DNA of 64,000 bases from Lichenostomus cassidix. Its lineage: Eukaryota; Chordata; Aves; Passeriformes; Meliphagidae. The number at the start of each line of letters is the position of its first letter. The first letter of the stretch is position 1. The DNA is taken from NCBI GenBank assembly GCA_008360975.2, contig VLJF02000451.1, positions 32,282 to 96,281 of the forward strand. The letters run 5' to 3'. Below, in pieces: positions 35,493 to 48,000 of this stretch. The translations under genes and the position numbers were made by a program. The notes under the pieces are model-generated. The model worked only from the letters and a program-made list of their open reading frames with translations. It was not told where the DNA came from and did no database searches.

Positions 35493-38400
35493 CCTCCATG
35501 TCCACTTCCAGGTCACTTACCTTGTACAGATCCCAGGAAAAACCAGGTCTCCATCACAGGCGCTCAATGTCCACTTCCAGGTCACTTACTTTGTACAGAT
35601 CCCAGGATAAACCAGGACTCCAACACAGGCCCTCCAAGTCCACTTCCAGGTCACTTACTTTGTACAGATCCCAGGAAAAACAGGTCTCCATCAAAGGCCC
35701 TCCAAGTCCACTTCCAGGTCACTTACTTTGTACAGATCCCAGGAAAAACCAGGTCTCCATCACAGGCCCTCCATGTCCACTTCCAGGTCACTTACCTTGT
35801 ACAGATCCCAGGATAAACCAGGTCTCCATCACAGGCCCTCCAAGTCCACTTCCAGGTCACTTACCTTGTACAGATCCCAGGAAAACCAGGTCTCCATCAC
35901 AGGCCCTCCAAGTCCACTTCCAGGTCACTTACCTTGTACAGATCCCAGGAAAAACAGGTCTCCATCACAGGCCCTCCAAGTCCACTTCCAGGTCACTTAC
36001 TTTGTACAGATCCCAGGAAAACCAGGTCGCCAGCATAGACGCTCCAAGTCCACCTCCGCCACTTACTTTCTACAGACCGCGGGGCAATCAGGTCTCCAGC
36101 ATAGACGCTCCAAGTCCACTTCCAGGTCACTTACTTTGTACAGATCCCAGGAAAAACCAGGTCTCCATCACAGGCGCTCTATGTCCTTTTCAGGTCACTT
36201 ACTTTGTACAGATCCCAGGAAAAACCAGGTCTCCATCACAGGCCCTCCAAGTCCACTTCCAGGTCACTTACTTTGTACAGATCCCAGGAAAAACCAGATC
36301 CCCATCACAGGCCCTCCAAGTCCACCTCCACATCACTTACTTTGAACAGATCCCAGGAAAAACCAGGTCTCCATCACAGGCGCTCTATGGCCACTTCCAG
36401 GTCACTTACTTTGTACAGATCCCAGGAAAAACCAGGTCTCCATCACAGGCCCTCAAAGTCCACTTCCAGGTCACTTACGTTGCAAAGATCCCAGGAAAAA
36501 CCAGGTCTCCATCACAGGTGCTCTAAGTCCATCTCAAGGCCACTTACTTTCTACACAGCATGGGCACATCAAGGCCTCCAGCACAGACGCTATAAGTCCA
36601 CGTCCACCCCACTTACCTTGTACAGATCCCAGGAAAAAACAGGTCCCCATCACAGGACCTCCAAGTCCACTCCACGTCACTTACTTTGTACAGACCACGG
36701 GGCAATCCAGGTCTCCATCACAGGCCCTCCAATTCCACTTCCAGGTCACTTACCTTGTACAGATCCCAGGAAAAACCAGGTCTCCATCACAGGCCCTCCA
36801 AGTCCACTTCCAGGTCACTTACTTTGTACAGATCCCAAGAAAAAACAGGTCCCCATCACAGGCCCTCAAAGTCCATCTCGAGGCCACTTACTTTCTACAC
36901 AACATGGGCACATCAAGGCCTCCAGCACAGACGCTCCATGTCCACGTCCACCCCACTTACCTTGTAGAGATCCCAGGAAAAACCAGGTCTCCATCACAGG
37001 CACTCTATGTCCACTTCCACATCACTTACTTCGTACAGATCCCGGGAAAAAACAGGTCTCCATCACAGGCGCTCTATGGCCACTTCCAGGTCACTTACTT
37101 TGTACAGATCCCAGGAAAAACCAGGTCTCCATCACAGGCCCTCCATGTCCACTTCCAGGTCACTTACCTTGTACAGATCCCAGGAAAAACCAGGTCCCCA
37201 TCACAGGCCCTCCAAGTCCACCTCCACGTCACTTACTTTCTACAGACCCCGGGGAAAAACAGGTCTCCATCACAGGCCCTCCAAGTCCACTCCAGGTCAC
37301 TTACATTGTACAGATCCCAGGAAAAACCAGGTCTCCATCACAGGCCCTCCATGTCCACTTCCAGGTCACTTACGTTGCAAAGATCCCAGGAAAAACCAGG
37401 TCTCCATCACAGGCGCTCTAAGTCCATCTCAAGGCCACTTACTTTCTACACAGCATGGGAACATCAAGGCCTCCAGCACAGACGCTCTAAGTCCACGCCC
37501 ACCCCACTTACCTTGTACAGATGCCAGGAAAAACCAGGTCTCCATCACCAGCACTCTATGTCCACTTCCAGGTCACTTACTTTGTACAGATCCCAGGAAA
37601 AACCAGGTCTCCATCACAGGCCCTCCATGTCCACTTCCAGGTCACTTACCTTGTACAGATCCCAGGAAAAACCAGGTCTCCATCACAGGCCCTCCATGTC
37701 CACTTCCAGGTCACTTACCTTGTACAGATCCCAGGAAAAACCAGGTCTCCATCACAGGCCCTGCAAGTCCACTTCCAGGTCACTTACTTTGTACAGATCC
37801 CAGGAAAAACCAGGTCTCCATCACAGGCCCTCCATGTCCACTTCCAGGTCACTTACCTTGTACAGATCCCAGGAAAAACCAGGTCGCCAGCATAGACACT
37901 CCAAGTCCACCTCCACGCCACTTACTTTCTACAGACCGCGGGGCAATCCAGGTCTCAAGCATAGACGCTCCAAGTCCACTTCCAGGTCACTTACTTTGTA
38001 CAGATCCCAGGAAAAACTAGGTCTCCATCACAGGCGCTCTATGTCCTTTTCCAGGTCACTTACTTTGTACAGATCCCAGGAAAAACCAGGTCTCCATCAC
38101 AGGCCCTCTATGTCCACTTCCAGGTCACTTACTTTGTACAGATCCCAGGAAAAACCAGATCTCCATCACAGGCCCTCTATGTCCACTTCCAGGTCACTTA
38201 CTTTGTACAGATCCCAGGAAAAACCAGGTCTCCATCACAGGCGCTCCATGTCCACTTCCAGGTCACTTACTTTGTACAGATCCCAGGATAAACCAGGACT
38301 CCAACACAGGCCCTCCATGTCCACTTCCAGGTCACTTAATTTGTACAGATCCCAGGAAAAACAGGTCTCCATCACAGGCCCTCCAAGTCCACTTCCAGGT

Positions 38401-41400
38401 CACTTACTTTGTACAGATCCCAGGAAAAACAGGTCTCCATCACAGCCCCTCCAAGTCCACTTCCAGGTCACTTACTTTGTACAGATCCCAGGAAAAAACA
38501 GGTCTCCATCACAGGCCCTCCAAGTCCACTTCCAGGTCACTTACTTTTTACAGATCCCAGGAAAAACCAGGTCTCCATCACAGGCCCTCAAAGTCCACTT
38601 CCAGGTCACTTACGTTGCAAAGATCCCAGGAAAAACCAGGTCTCCATCACAGGCGCTCTAAGTCCATCTCAAGGCCACTTACTTTCTACACAGCATGGGC
38701 ACATCAAGGCCTCCAGCACAGACGCTCTAAGTCCACGTCCACCCCACTTACCTTGTACAGATGCCAGGAAAAACCAGGTCTCCATCACCGGCACTCTATG
38801 TCCACTTCCAGGTCACTTACTTTGTACAGATCCCAGGAAAAACCAGGTCCCCATCACAGGCCCTCCATGTCCACCTCCAGGTCACTTACGTTGTACAGAT
38901 CCCAGGAAAAACCAGGTCTCCATCACAGGCCCTCCATGTCCACTTCCAGGTCACTTACCTTGTACAGATCCCAGGAAAAACCAGGTCTCCATCACAGGCC
39001 CTCCAAGTCCACTTCCAGGTCACTTACCTTGTACAGATCCCAGGAAAAACCAGGTCTCCATCACAAGCCCTCCATGTCCACTTCCAGGTCACTTACCTTG
39101 TACAGATCCCAGGAAAAACCAGCTCTCCATCACAGGCCCTCCATGTCCACTTCCAGGTCACTTACCTTGTACAGATCCCAGGAAAAACCAGGTCTCCATC
39201 ACAGGCCCTCCATGTCCACTTCCAGGTCACTTACCTTGTACAGATCCCAGGAAAAACCAGGTCTCCAGCATAGACGCTCCAAGTCCACCTCTACGCCAAT
39301 TACTTTCTACAGACCGTGGGGCAATCCAGGTCTCCAGCATAGACGCTCCATGTCCACTTCCAGGTCACTTACTTTGTACAGATCCCAGGAAAAAACAGGT
39401 CTCCATCACAGGCCCTCCAAGTCCACTTCCAGGTCACTTACCTTGTACAGATCCCAGGAAAAACCAGGTCTCCATCACAGGCCCTCCAAGTCCACTTCCA
39501 GGTCACTTACTTTCTACAGATCCCAGGAAAAACCAGGTCTCCATCACAGGCCCTCCAAGTCCACTTCCAGGTCACTTACCTTGTACAGATCCCAGGAAAA
39601 ACCAGGTCTCCATCACAGGCGCTCCAAGTCCACCTCCACGCCACTTACTTTCTACAGACTGCGGGGCAATCCAGGTCTCCAGCATAGACCCTCCAAGTCC
39701 ACTCCACATCACTGACTTTGTACAGATCCCAGGAAAAAACAGGTCTCCATCACAGGCCCTCCATGTCCACCTCCACGTCACTTACCTTGTACAGATCCCA
39801 GGAAAAACCAGGTCTCCATCACAGGCCCTCCATGTCCACTTCCAGGTCACTTACCTTGTACAGATCCCAGGAAAAACCAGGTCTCCATCACAGGCCCTCC
39901 ATGTCCACTTCCAGGTCACATACCTTGTACAGATCCCAGGAAAAACCAGGTCTCCATCACAGGCCCTCCATGTCCACCTCCAGGTCACTTACCTTGTACA
40001 GATCCCAGGAAAAACCAGGTCTCCATCACAGGCCCTCCAAGTCCACTTCCAGGTCACTTACTTTGTACAGATCCCAGGAAAAACCAGGTCTCCATCACAG
40101 GCGCTCTATGTCCACTTCCAGCTCACTTACTTTGTACAGATCCCAGGAAAAAACAGGTCTCCATCACAGGCCCTCCATGTCCACTTCCAGGTCACTTACC
40201 TTGTACAGATCCCAGGAAAAACCAGGTCTCCATCACAGGCCCTCCAAGTCCACCTCCACGCCACTTACTTTCTACAGACAGCGGGGCAATCCAGGTCTCC
40301 AGCATAGACGCTCCAAGTCCACTTCCAGGTCACTTACTTTGTACAGATCCCAGGAAAAACCAGGTCTCCATCACAGGCACTCTATGTCCACTTCCAGGTC
40401 ACTTACCTTGTACAGATCCCAGGAAAAACCAGGTCTCCATCACAGGCCCTCCATGTCCACTTCCAGGTCACTTACCTTGTACAGATCCCAGGAAAAACCA
40501 GGTCTCCATCACAGGCCCTCCAAGTCCACTTCCAGGTCACTTACTTTGTACAGATCCCAGGAAAAACCAGGTCTCCATCACAGGCCCTCCATGTCCACTT
40601 CCAGGTCACTTACCTTGTACAGATCCCAGGAAAAACCAGGTCGCCAGCATAGACACTCCAAGTCCACCTCCACGCCACTTACTTTCTACAGACAGCGGGG
40701 CAATCCAGGTCTCCAGCATAGACGCTCCAAGTCCACTTCCAGGTCACTTACCTTGTACAGATGCCAGGAAAAACCAGCTCTCCATCACCGGCGCTCTATG
40801 TCCACTTCCAGGTCACTTACTTTGTACAGATCCCAGGAAAAACCAGGTCTCCATCACAGGCCCTCCATGTCCACTTCCAGGTCACTTACTTTGTACAGAT
40901 CCCAGGAAAAACCAGGTCTCCATCACAGGCCCTCCATGTCCACTTCCAGGTCACTTACCTTGTACAGATCGCAGGAAAAACCAGGTCTCCATCACAGGCC
41001 CTCCATGTCCACTTCCAGGTCACTTACCTTGTACAGATCCCAGGAAAAACCAGGTCTCCATCACAGGCCCTCCATGTCCACTTCCAGGTCACTTACTTTG
41101 TACAGATCCCAGGAAAAACCAGGTCTCCATCACAGGCCCTCCATGTCCACTTCCAGGTCACTTACTTTGTACAGATCCCAGGAAAAACCAGGTCTCCATC
41201 ACAGGCCCTCCAAGTCCACTTCCAGGTCACTTACTTTGTACAGATCCCAGGAAAAACCAGGTCTCCATCACAGGCACTCTATGGCCACTTCCAGGTCACT
41301 TACTTTGTACAGATCCCAGGAAAAACCAGGTCCCCATCACAAGCCCTCCAAGTCCACCTCCACGCCACTTACTTTCTACAGACTGCGGGGCAATCCAGGT

Positions 41401-41544
41401 CTCCAGCATAGACCCTCCAAGTCCACTCCACATCACTGACTTTGTACAAATCCCTGGAAAAAACAGGTCTCCATCACAGGCCCTCCATGTCCACTTCCAG
41501 GTCACTTACCTTGTACAGATCCCAGGAAAAACCAGGTCTCCATC
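35493..41544 (-). repeat. 69-bp satellite array, block 3 (about 88 units)
   Basis: Same satellite in the opposite orientation: the unit reads ACTTACTTTGTACAGATCCC on the plus strand. The block ends at the solo LTR. The segment 36204-38661 returns at about 52420-54952. The CCATC at 41540-41544 is the left target duplication of the solo LTR. Confidence 0.95.
36204..38661 (-). repeat. Higher-order block, copy 1 (offset 16.2 kb)
   Basis: This block and about 52420-54952 share the same order of variant units, with offsets of 16222 bp (36686 and 52908; 37007 and 53229) rising to 16291 bp (37521 and 53812; 38477 and 54768), that is one extra unit in the second copy. Private variants such as CCATCACCAGCACTCTATG and GGCCCTGCAAGTCC occur in both. 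Confidence 0.8.
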
Positions 41545-42055
41545 TGTCCTAGGTTGCAATATTGATGTAGTTAAGTATTCTATTACCACCAGCTGTGGGC
41601 CATTAGCTGCTATCACCCACTCCGGATGACAGGCAATGGGCCATCTGTTAGCTATTATCACTTGCTAACGACCCACCCCGCATGACAGGCAATGGGCCAT
41701 CAGGGACCCACCGTGTGACTCATGGACTTATCTCATCCCATTGTGAGATGCTCTGCCGAGGAGGGAGGAGCCAGGTGTTCCCACCTGGATATAACCTGGC
41801 CCTGGAACTGCCTGAGCTAGCCCTGTCTACTGGGTTCCCAGAGGACCAGAGCTACCACTGGATCTTCAGCTGGAGACTAGACCTTCACAGGATCACCGCT
41901 TCAACTGGACTACTTCAGTTGGACTGCTACTACCACCCTAACAGGGTGTTAGGTTGTATCTGACTTTGTCAGTGCTTTTCCTTGTATTATTTCACTTATT
42001 TTTAATTTCAATCTTGACTTGTGATCTCCCACTGGTTTGTTTTCACACCAATACA
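41545..42055 (+). mobile_element. Solo LTR of an endogenous retrovirus (511 bp)
   Basis: Non-satellite sequence starts TGTCCTAGGTTGCAATATTG and ends CACACCAATACA, giving TG...CA ends. It is flanked by CCATC (41540-41544) and TCATC (42056-42060), a 5-bp duplication with one mismatch, as in class III (ERVL-like) elements. A TATAA motif at 41790-41794 suggests plus orientation. Two copies of CGCATGACAGGCAATGGGCC-like sequence form a short internal repeat (around 41620-41700). No internal region is present, so it is a product of LTR-LTR recombination. The left array has no counterpart. A 93-codon frame (41682-41963) is not a recognisable protein. Confidence 0.85.
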
Positions 42056-45000
42056 TCATCACAGGCCCTCCAAGTCAACTTCCAGGTCACTTACTTGGTA
42101 CAGATCCCAGGAAAAACCAGGTCTCCATCACAGGCCCTCCATGTCCACTTCCAGGTCACTTACTTTGTACAGATCCCAGGAAAAACTAGGTCTCCATCAC
42201 AGGCGGTCTATGTCCTTTTCCAGGTCACTTACTTTGTACAGATCCCAGGAAAAACCAGGTCTCCATCACAGGCCCTCCATGTCCACTTCCAGGTCACTTA
42301 CGTTGCAAAGATCCCAGGATAAACCAGGACTCCAACACAGGCCCGCCAAGTCCACTTCCAGGTCACTTACTTTGTACAGATCCCAGGAAAAACAGGTCTC
42401 CATCACAGGCCCTCCAAGTCCACTTCCAGGTCACTTACTTTGTACAGATCCCAGGAAAAACAGGTCTCCATCACAGGCCATCCAAGTCCACTTCCAGGTC
42501 ACTTACTTTGTACAGATCCCAGGAAAAAACAGGTCTCCATCACAGGCCCTCCAAGTCCACTTCCAGGTCACTTACTTGGTACAGATCCCAGGAAAAACCA
42601 GGTCTCCATCACAGGCCCTCAAAGTCCACTTCCAGGTCACTTACGTTGCAAAGATCCCTGGAAAAACCAGGTCTCCATCACAGGCCCTCCATGTCCATCT
42701 CAAGGCCACTTACTTTCTACACAGCATGGGCACATCAAGGCCTCCAGCACAGACACTCTAAGTCCACGTCCACCCCACTTACCTTGTACAGATCCCAGGA
42801 AAAACCAGGTCTCCATCACAGGCCCTCCATGTCCACTTCCAGGTCACTTACCTTGTACAGATCCCAGGAAAAACCAGGTCTCCATCACAGGCCCTCCATG
42901 TCCACTTCCAGGTCACTTACCTTGTACAGATCCCAGGAAAAACCAGGTCTCCATCACAGGCCCTCCATGTCCACTTCCAGGTCACTTACCTTGTACAGAT
43001 CCCAGGAAAAACCAGGTCTCCAGCATAGACGCTCCAAGTCCACCTCCACGCCACTTACTTTCTACAGACCGCGGGGCAATCCAGGTCTCCAGCATAGACG
43101 CTCCAAGTCCACTTCCAGGCCACTTACTTTGTACAGATCCCCGGAAAAACTAGGTCTCCATCACAGGCGCTCTATGTCCTTTTCCAGGTCACTTACTTTG
43201 TACAGATCCCAGGAAAAACCAGGTCTCCATCACAGGCCCTCCAAGTCCACTTCCAGGTCATTTACTTTGTACAGATCCCAGGAAAAAACAGGTCTCCATC
43301 ACAGGCCCTCCAAGTCCACTTCCAGGTCACTTACCTTGTACAGATCCCAGGAAAAAACAGGTCCCCATCACAGGACTTCCAAGTCCACTCCACGTCACTT
43401 ACTTTGTACAGACCACGGGGAAATCCAGGTCTCCATCACAGGCCCTCCAAGTCCACTTCCAGGTCACTTACCTTGTACAGATCCCAGGAAAAACCAGGTC
43501 TCCATCACAGGCCCTCCAAGTCCACTTCCAGGTCACTTACTTTGTACAGATCCCAAGAAAAAACAGGTCCCCATCACAGGCCCTCAACGTCCATCTCGAG
43601 GCCACTTACTTTCTACACAACATGGGCACATCAAGGCCTCCAGCACAGACCCTCCATGTCCACGTCCACCCCACTTACCTTGTAGAGATCCCAGGAAAAA
43701 CCAGGTCTCCAACACAGGCCCTCCATGTCCACTTCCAGGTCACTTACTTTGTACAGATCCCAGGAAAAACAGGTCTCCATCACAGGCCCTCCAAGTCCAC
43801 TTCCAGGTCACTTACTTTGTACAGATCCCAGGAAAAACAGGTCTCCATCACAGCCCCTCCAAGTCCACTTCCAGGTCACTTACTTTGTACAGATCCCAGG
43901 AAAAAACAGGTCTCCATCACAGGCCCTCCAAGTCCACTTCCAGGTCACTTACCATGTACAGATCCCAGGAAAAAACAGGTCTCCATCACAGGCCCTCCAA
44001 GTCCACTTCCAGGTCACTTACATTTACAGATCCCAGGAAAAACCAGGTCTCCATCACAGGCCCTCAAAGTCCACTTCCAAGTCACTTACGTTGCAAAGAT
44101 CCCAGGAGAAACCAGGTCTCCATTACAGGCGCTCTAAGTCCATCTCAAGGCCACTTACTTTCTACACAGCATGGGCACATCAAGGCCTCCAGCACAGACG
44201 CTCTAAGTCCACGTCCACCCCACTTACCTTGTACAGATGCCAGGAAAAACCAGGTCTCCATCACAGGCACTCCATGTCCACTTCCAGGTCACTTACTTTG
44301 TACAGATCCCAGGAAAAACCAGGTCTCCATCACAGGCCCTCCATGTCCACTTCCAGGTCACTTACCTTGTACAGATCCCAGGAAAAACCAGGTCTCCATC
44401 ACAGGCCCTCCATGTCCACTTCCAGGTCACTTACTTTGTACAGATCCCAGGAAAAACCAGGTCTCCATCACAGGCCCTCCATGTCCACTTCCAGGTCACT
44501 TACCTTGTACAGATCCCAGGAAAAACCAGGTCTCCATCACAGGCCCTCCATGTCCACTTCCAGGTCACTTACCTTGTACAGATCCCAGGAAAAACCAGGT
44601 CTCCAGCATAGACGCTCCAAGTCCACCTCTACGCCAATTACTTTCTACAGACCGTGGGGCAATCCAGGTCTCCAGCATAGACGCTCCATGTCCACTTCCA
44701 GGTCACTTACTTTGTACAGATCATAGGAAAAACTAGGTCTCCATCACAGGCGCTCTATGTCCTTTTCCAGGTCACTTACTTTGTACAGATCCCAGGAAAA
44801 ACCAGGTCTCCATCACAGGCCCTCCAAGTCCACTTCCAGGTCACTTACTTTGTACAGATCCCAGGAAAAAACAGGTCTCCATCACAGGCACTCTATGTCC
44901 ACTTCCACATCACTTACATCGTACAGATCCCAGGAAAAAACAGGTCTCCATCACAGGCGCTCTATGGCCACTTCCAGGTCACTTACTTTGTACAGATCCC

Positions 45001-48000
45001 AGGAAAAACCAGGTCTCCATCTCAGGCCCTCCATGTCCACTTCCAGGTCACTTACCTTGTACAGATCCCAGGAAAAACCAGGTCTCCAGCATAGACGCTC
45101 CAAATCCACTTCCAGGTCACTTACTTTGTACAGATCCCAGGAAAAACAGGTCTCCATCACAGGCCCTCCAAGTTCACTTCCAGGTCACTTACTTTGTTCA
45201 GATCCCAGGAAAAAACAGGTCCCCATCACAGGCCCTCCAAGTCCACTCCACATCATTTACTTTGTACAGATCCCAGGAAAAACCAGGTCTCCATCACAGG
45301 CGCTCTATGTCCTTTTCCAGGTCACTTACTTTGTACAGATCCCAGGAAAAACCAGGTCTCCATCACAGGCCCTCCATGTCCACTTCCAGGTCACTTACCT
45401 TGTACAGATCCCAGGAAAAACCAGGTCTCCATCACAGGCGCTCAATGTCCACTTCCAGGTCACTTACTTTGTACAGATCCCAGGATAAACCAGGACTCCA
45501 ACACAGGCCCTCCAAGTCCACTTCCAGGTCACTTACTTTGTACAGATCCCAGGAAAAACAGGTCTCCATCAAAGGCCCTCCAAGTCCACTTCCAGGTCAC
45601 TTACTTTGTACAGATCCCAGGAAAAACCAGGTCTCCATCACAGGCCCTCCATGTCCACTTCCAGGTCACTTACCTTGTACAGATCCCAGGATAAACCAGG
45701 TCTCCATCACAGGCCCTCCATGTCCACTTCCAGGTCACTTACCTTGTACAGATCCCAGGAAAAACCAGGTCTCCATCACAGGCCCTCCAAGTCCACTTCC
45801 AGGTCACTTACCTTGTACAGATCCCAGGAAAAACCAGGTCTCCATCACAGGCCCTCCAAGTCCACTTCCAGGTCACTTACCTTGTACAGATCCCAGGAAA
45901 AACCAGGTCGCCAGCATAGACGCTCCAAGTCCACCTCCACGCCACTTACTTTCTACAGACCGCGGGGCAATCCAGGTCTCCAGCATAGACGCTCCAAGTC
46001 CACTTCCAGGTCACTTACTTTGTACAGATCCCAGGAAAAACTAGGTCTCCATCACAGGCGCTCTATGTCCTTTTCCAGGTCACTTACTTTGTACAGATCC
46101 CAGGAAAAACCAGGTCTCCATCACAGGCCCTCCATGTCCACTTCCAGGTCACTTACCTTGTACAGATCCCAGGAAAAACCAGGTCTCCATCACAGGCGCT
46201 CTATGTCCACTTCCAGGTCACTTACTTTGTACAGATCCCAGGAAAAACTAGGTCTCCATCACAGGCCCTCCAAGTCCACTTCCAGGTCACTTACTTTGTA
46301 CAGATCCCAGGAAAAACAGGTCTCCATCACAGGCCCTCCAAGTCCACTTCCAGGTCACTTACTTTGTACAGATCCCAGGAAAAAACAGGTCTCCATCACA
46401 GGCCCTCCATGTCCACTTCCAGGTCACTTACCTTGTACAGATCCCAGGAAAAACCAGGTCGCCAGCATAGACGCTCCAAGTCCACCTCCACGCCACTTAC
46501 TTTCTACAGACCGCGGGGCAATCCAGGTCTCCAGCATAGACGCTCCAAGTCCACTTCCAGGTCACTTACTTTGTACAGATCCCAGGAAAAACTAGGTCTC
46601 CATCACAGGCGCTCTATGTCCTTTTCCAGGTCACTTACTTTGTACAGATCCCAGGAAAAACCAGGTCTCCATCACAGGCCCTCTATGTCCACTTCCAGGT
46701 CACTTACTTTGTACAGATCCCAGGAAAAACCAGATCTCCATCACAGGCCCTCTATGTCCACTTCCAGGTCACTTACTTTGTACAGATCCCAGGAAAAACC
46801 AGGTCTCCATCACAGGCGCTCAATGTCCACTTCCAGGTCACTTACTTTGTACAGATCCCAGGAAAAACCAGATCTCCATCACAGGCCCTCTATGTCCACT
46901 TCCAGGTCACTTACTTTGTACAGATCCCAGGAAAAACCAGGTCTCCATCACAGGCGCTCTATGTCCACTTCCAGGTCACTTACTTTGTACAGATCCCAGG
47001 ATAAACCAGGACTCCAACACAGGCCCTCCATGTCCACTTCCAGGTCACTTACTTTGTACAGATCCCAGGAAAAAACAGGTCCCCATCACAGGCCCTCCAA
47101 GTCCACTCCACATCACTTACTTTGTTCAGATCACAGGAAAAAACAGGTCCCCATCACGGGCCCTCCAAGTCCACTTCCAGGTCATTTCCTTTGTACAGAT
47201 CCCAGGAAAAACCAGGTCTCCATCACAGGCCCTCCAAGTCCACCTCCACGCCACTTACTTTCTACAGACAGCGGGGCAATCCAGGTCTCCAGCATAGATG
47301 CTCCAAGTCCACCTCCAGGTCACTTACCTTGTACAGATCCCAGGAAAAACCAGGTCTCCATCACAGGCACTCTATGGCCACTTCCAGGTCACTTACTTTG
47401 GACAGATCCCAGGAAAAACCAGGTCTCCATCACAAGCCCTCCAAGTCCACCTCCACGCCACTTACTTTCTACAGACTGCGGGGCAATCCAGGTCTCCAGC
47501 ATAGACCCTCCAAGTCCACTCCACATCACTTACTTTGTACAGATCCCAGGAAAAACCAGGTCTCCATCACAGGCCCTCCATGTCCACCTCCAGGTCACTT
47601 ACCTTGTACAGATCCCAGGAAAAACCAGGTCTCCATCACAGGCCCTCCAAGTCCACTTCCAGGTCACTTACTTTGTACAGATCCCAGGAAAAACCAGGTC
47701 TCCATCACAGGCCCTCCATGTCCACTTCCAGGTCACTTACCTTGTACAGATCCCAGGAAAAACCAGGTCGCCAGCATAGACACTCCAAGTCCACCTCCAT
47801 GCCACTTACATTCTACAGACCGCGGGGCAATCCAGGTCTCCAGCATAGACGCTCAAAGTCCACTTCCAGGTCACTTACCTTGTACAGATCCCAGGAAAAA
47901 CTAGGTCTCCATCACAGGCGCTCTATGTCCTTTTCCAGGTCACTTACTTTGTACAGATCCCAGGAAAAACCAGGTCTCCATCACAGGCCCTCCAAGTCCA

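Noticed and set aside
34119..35816. Open frames spanning the gap
   Set aside because: They contain about 166 unknown residues from the 500 N and join two arrays of opposite orientation; they are artefacts.
41682..41963. 93-codon open frame in the solo LTR
   Set aside because: It lies inside LTR regulatory sequence, with no homology I recognise.
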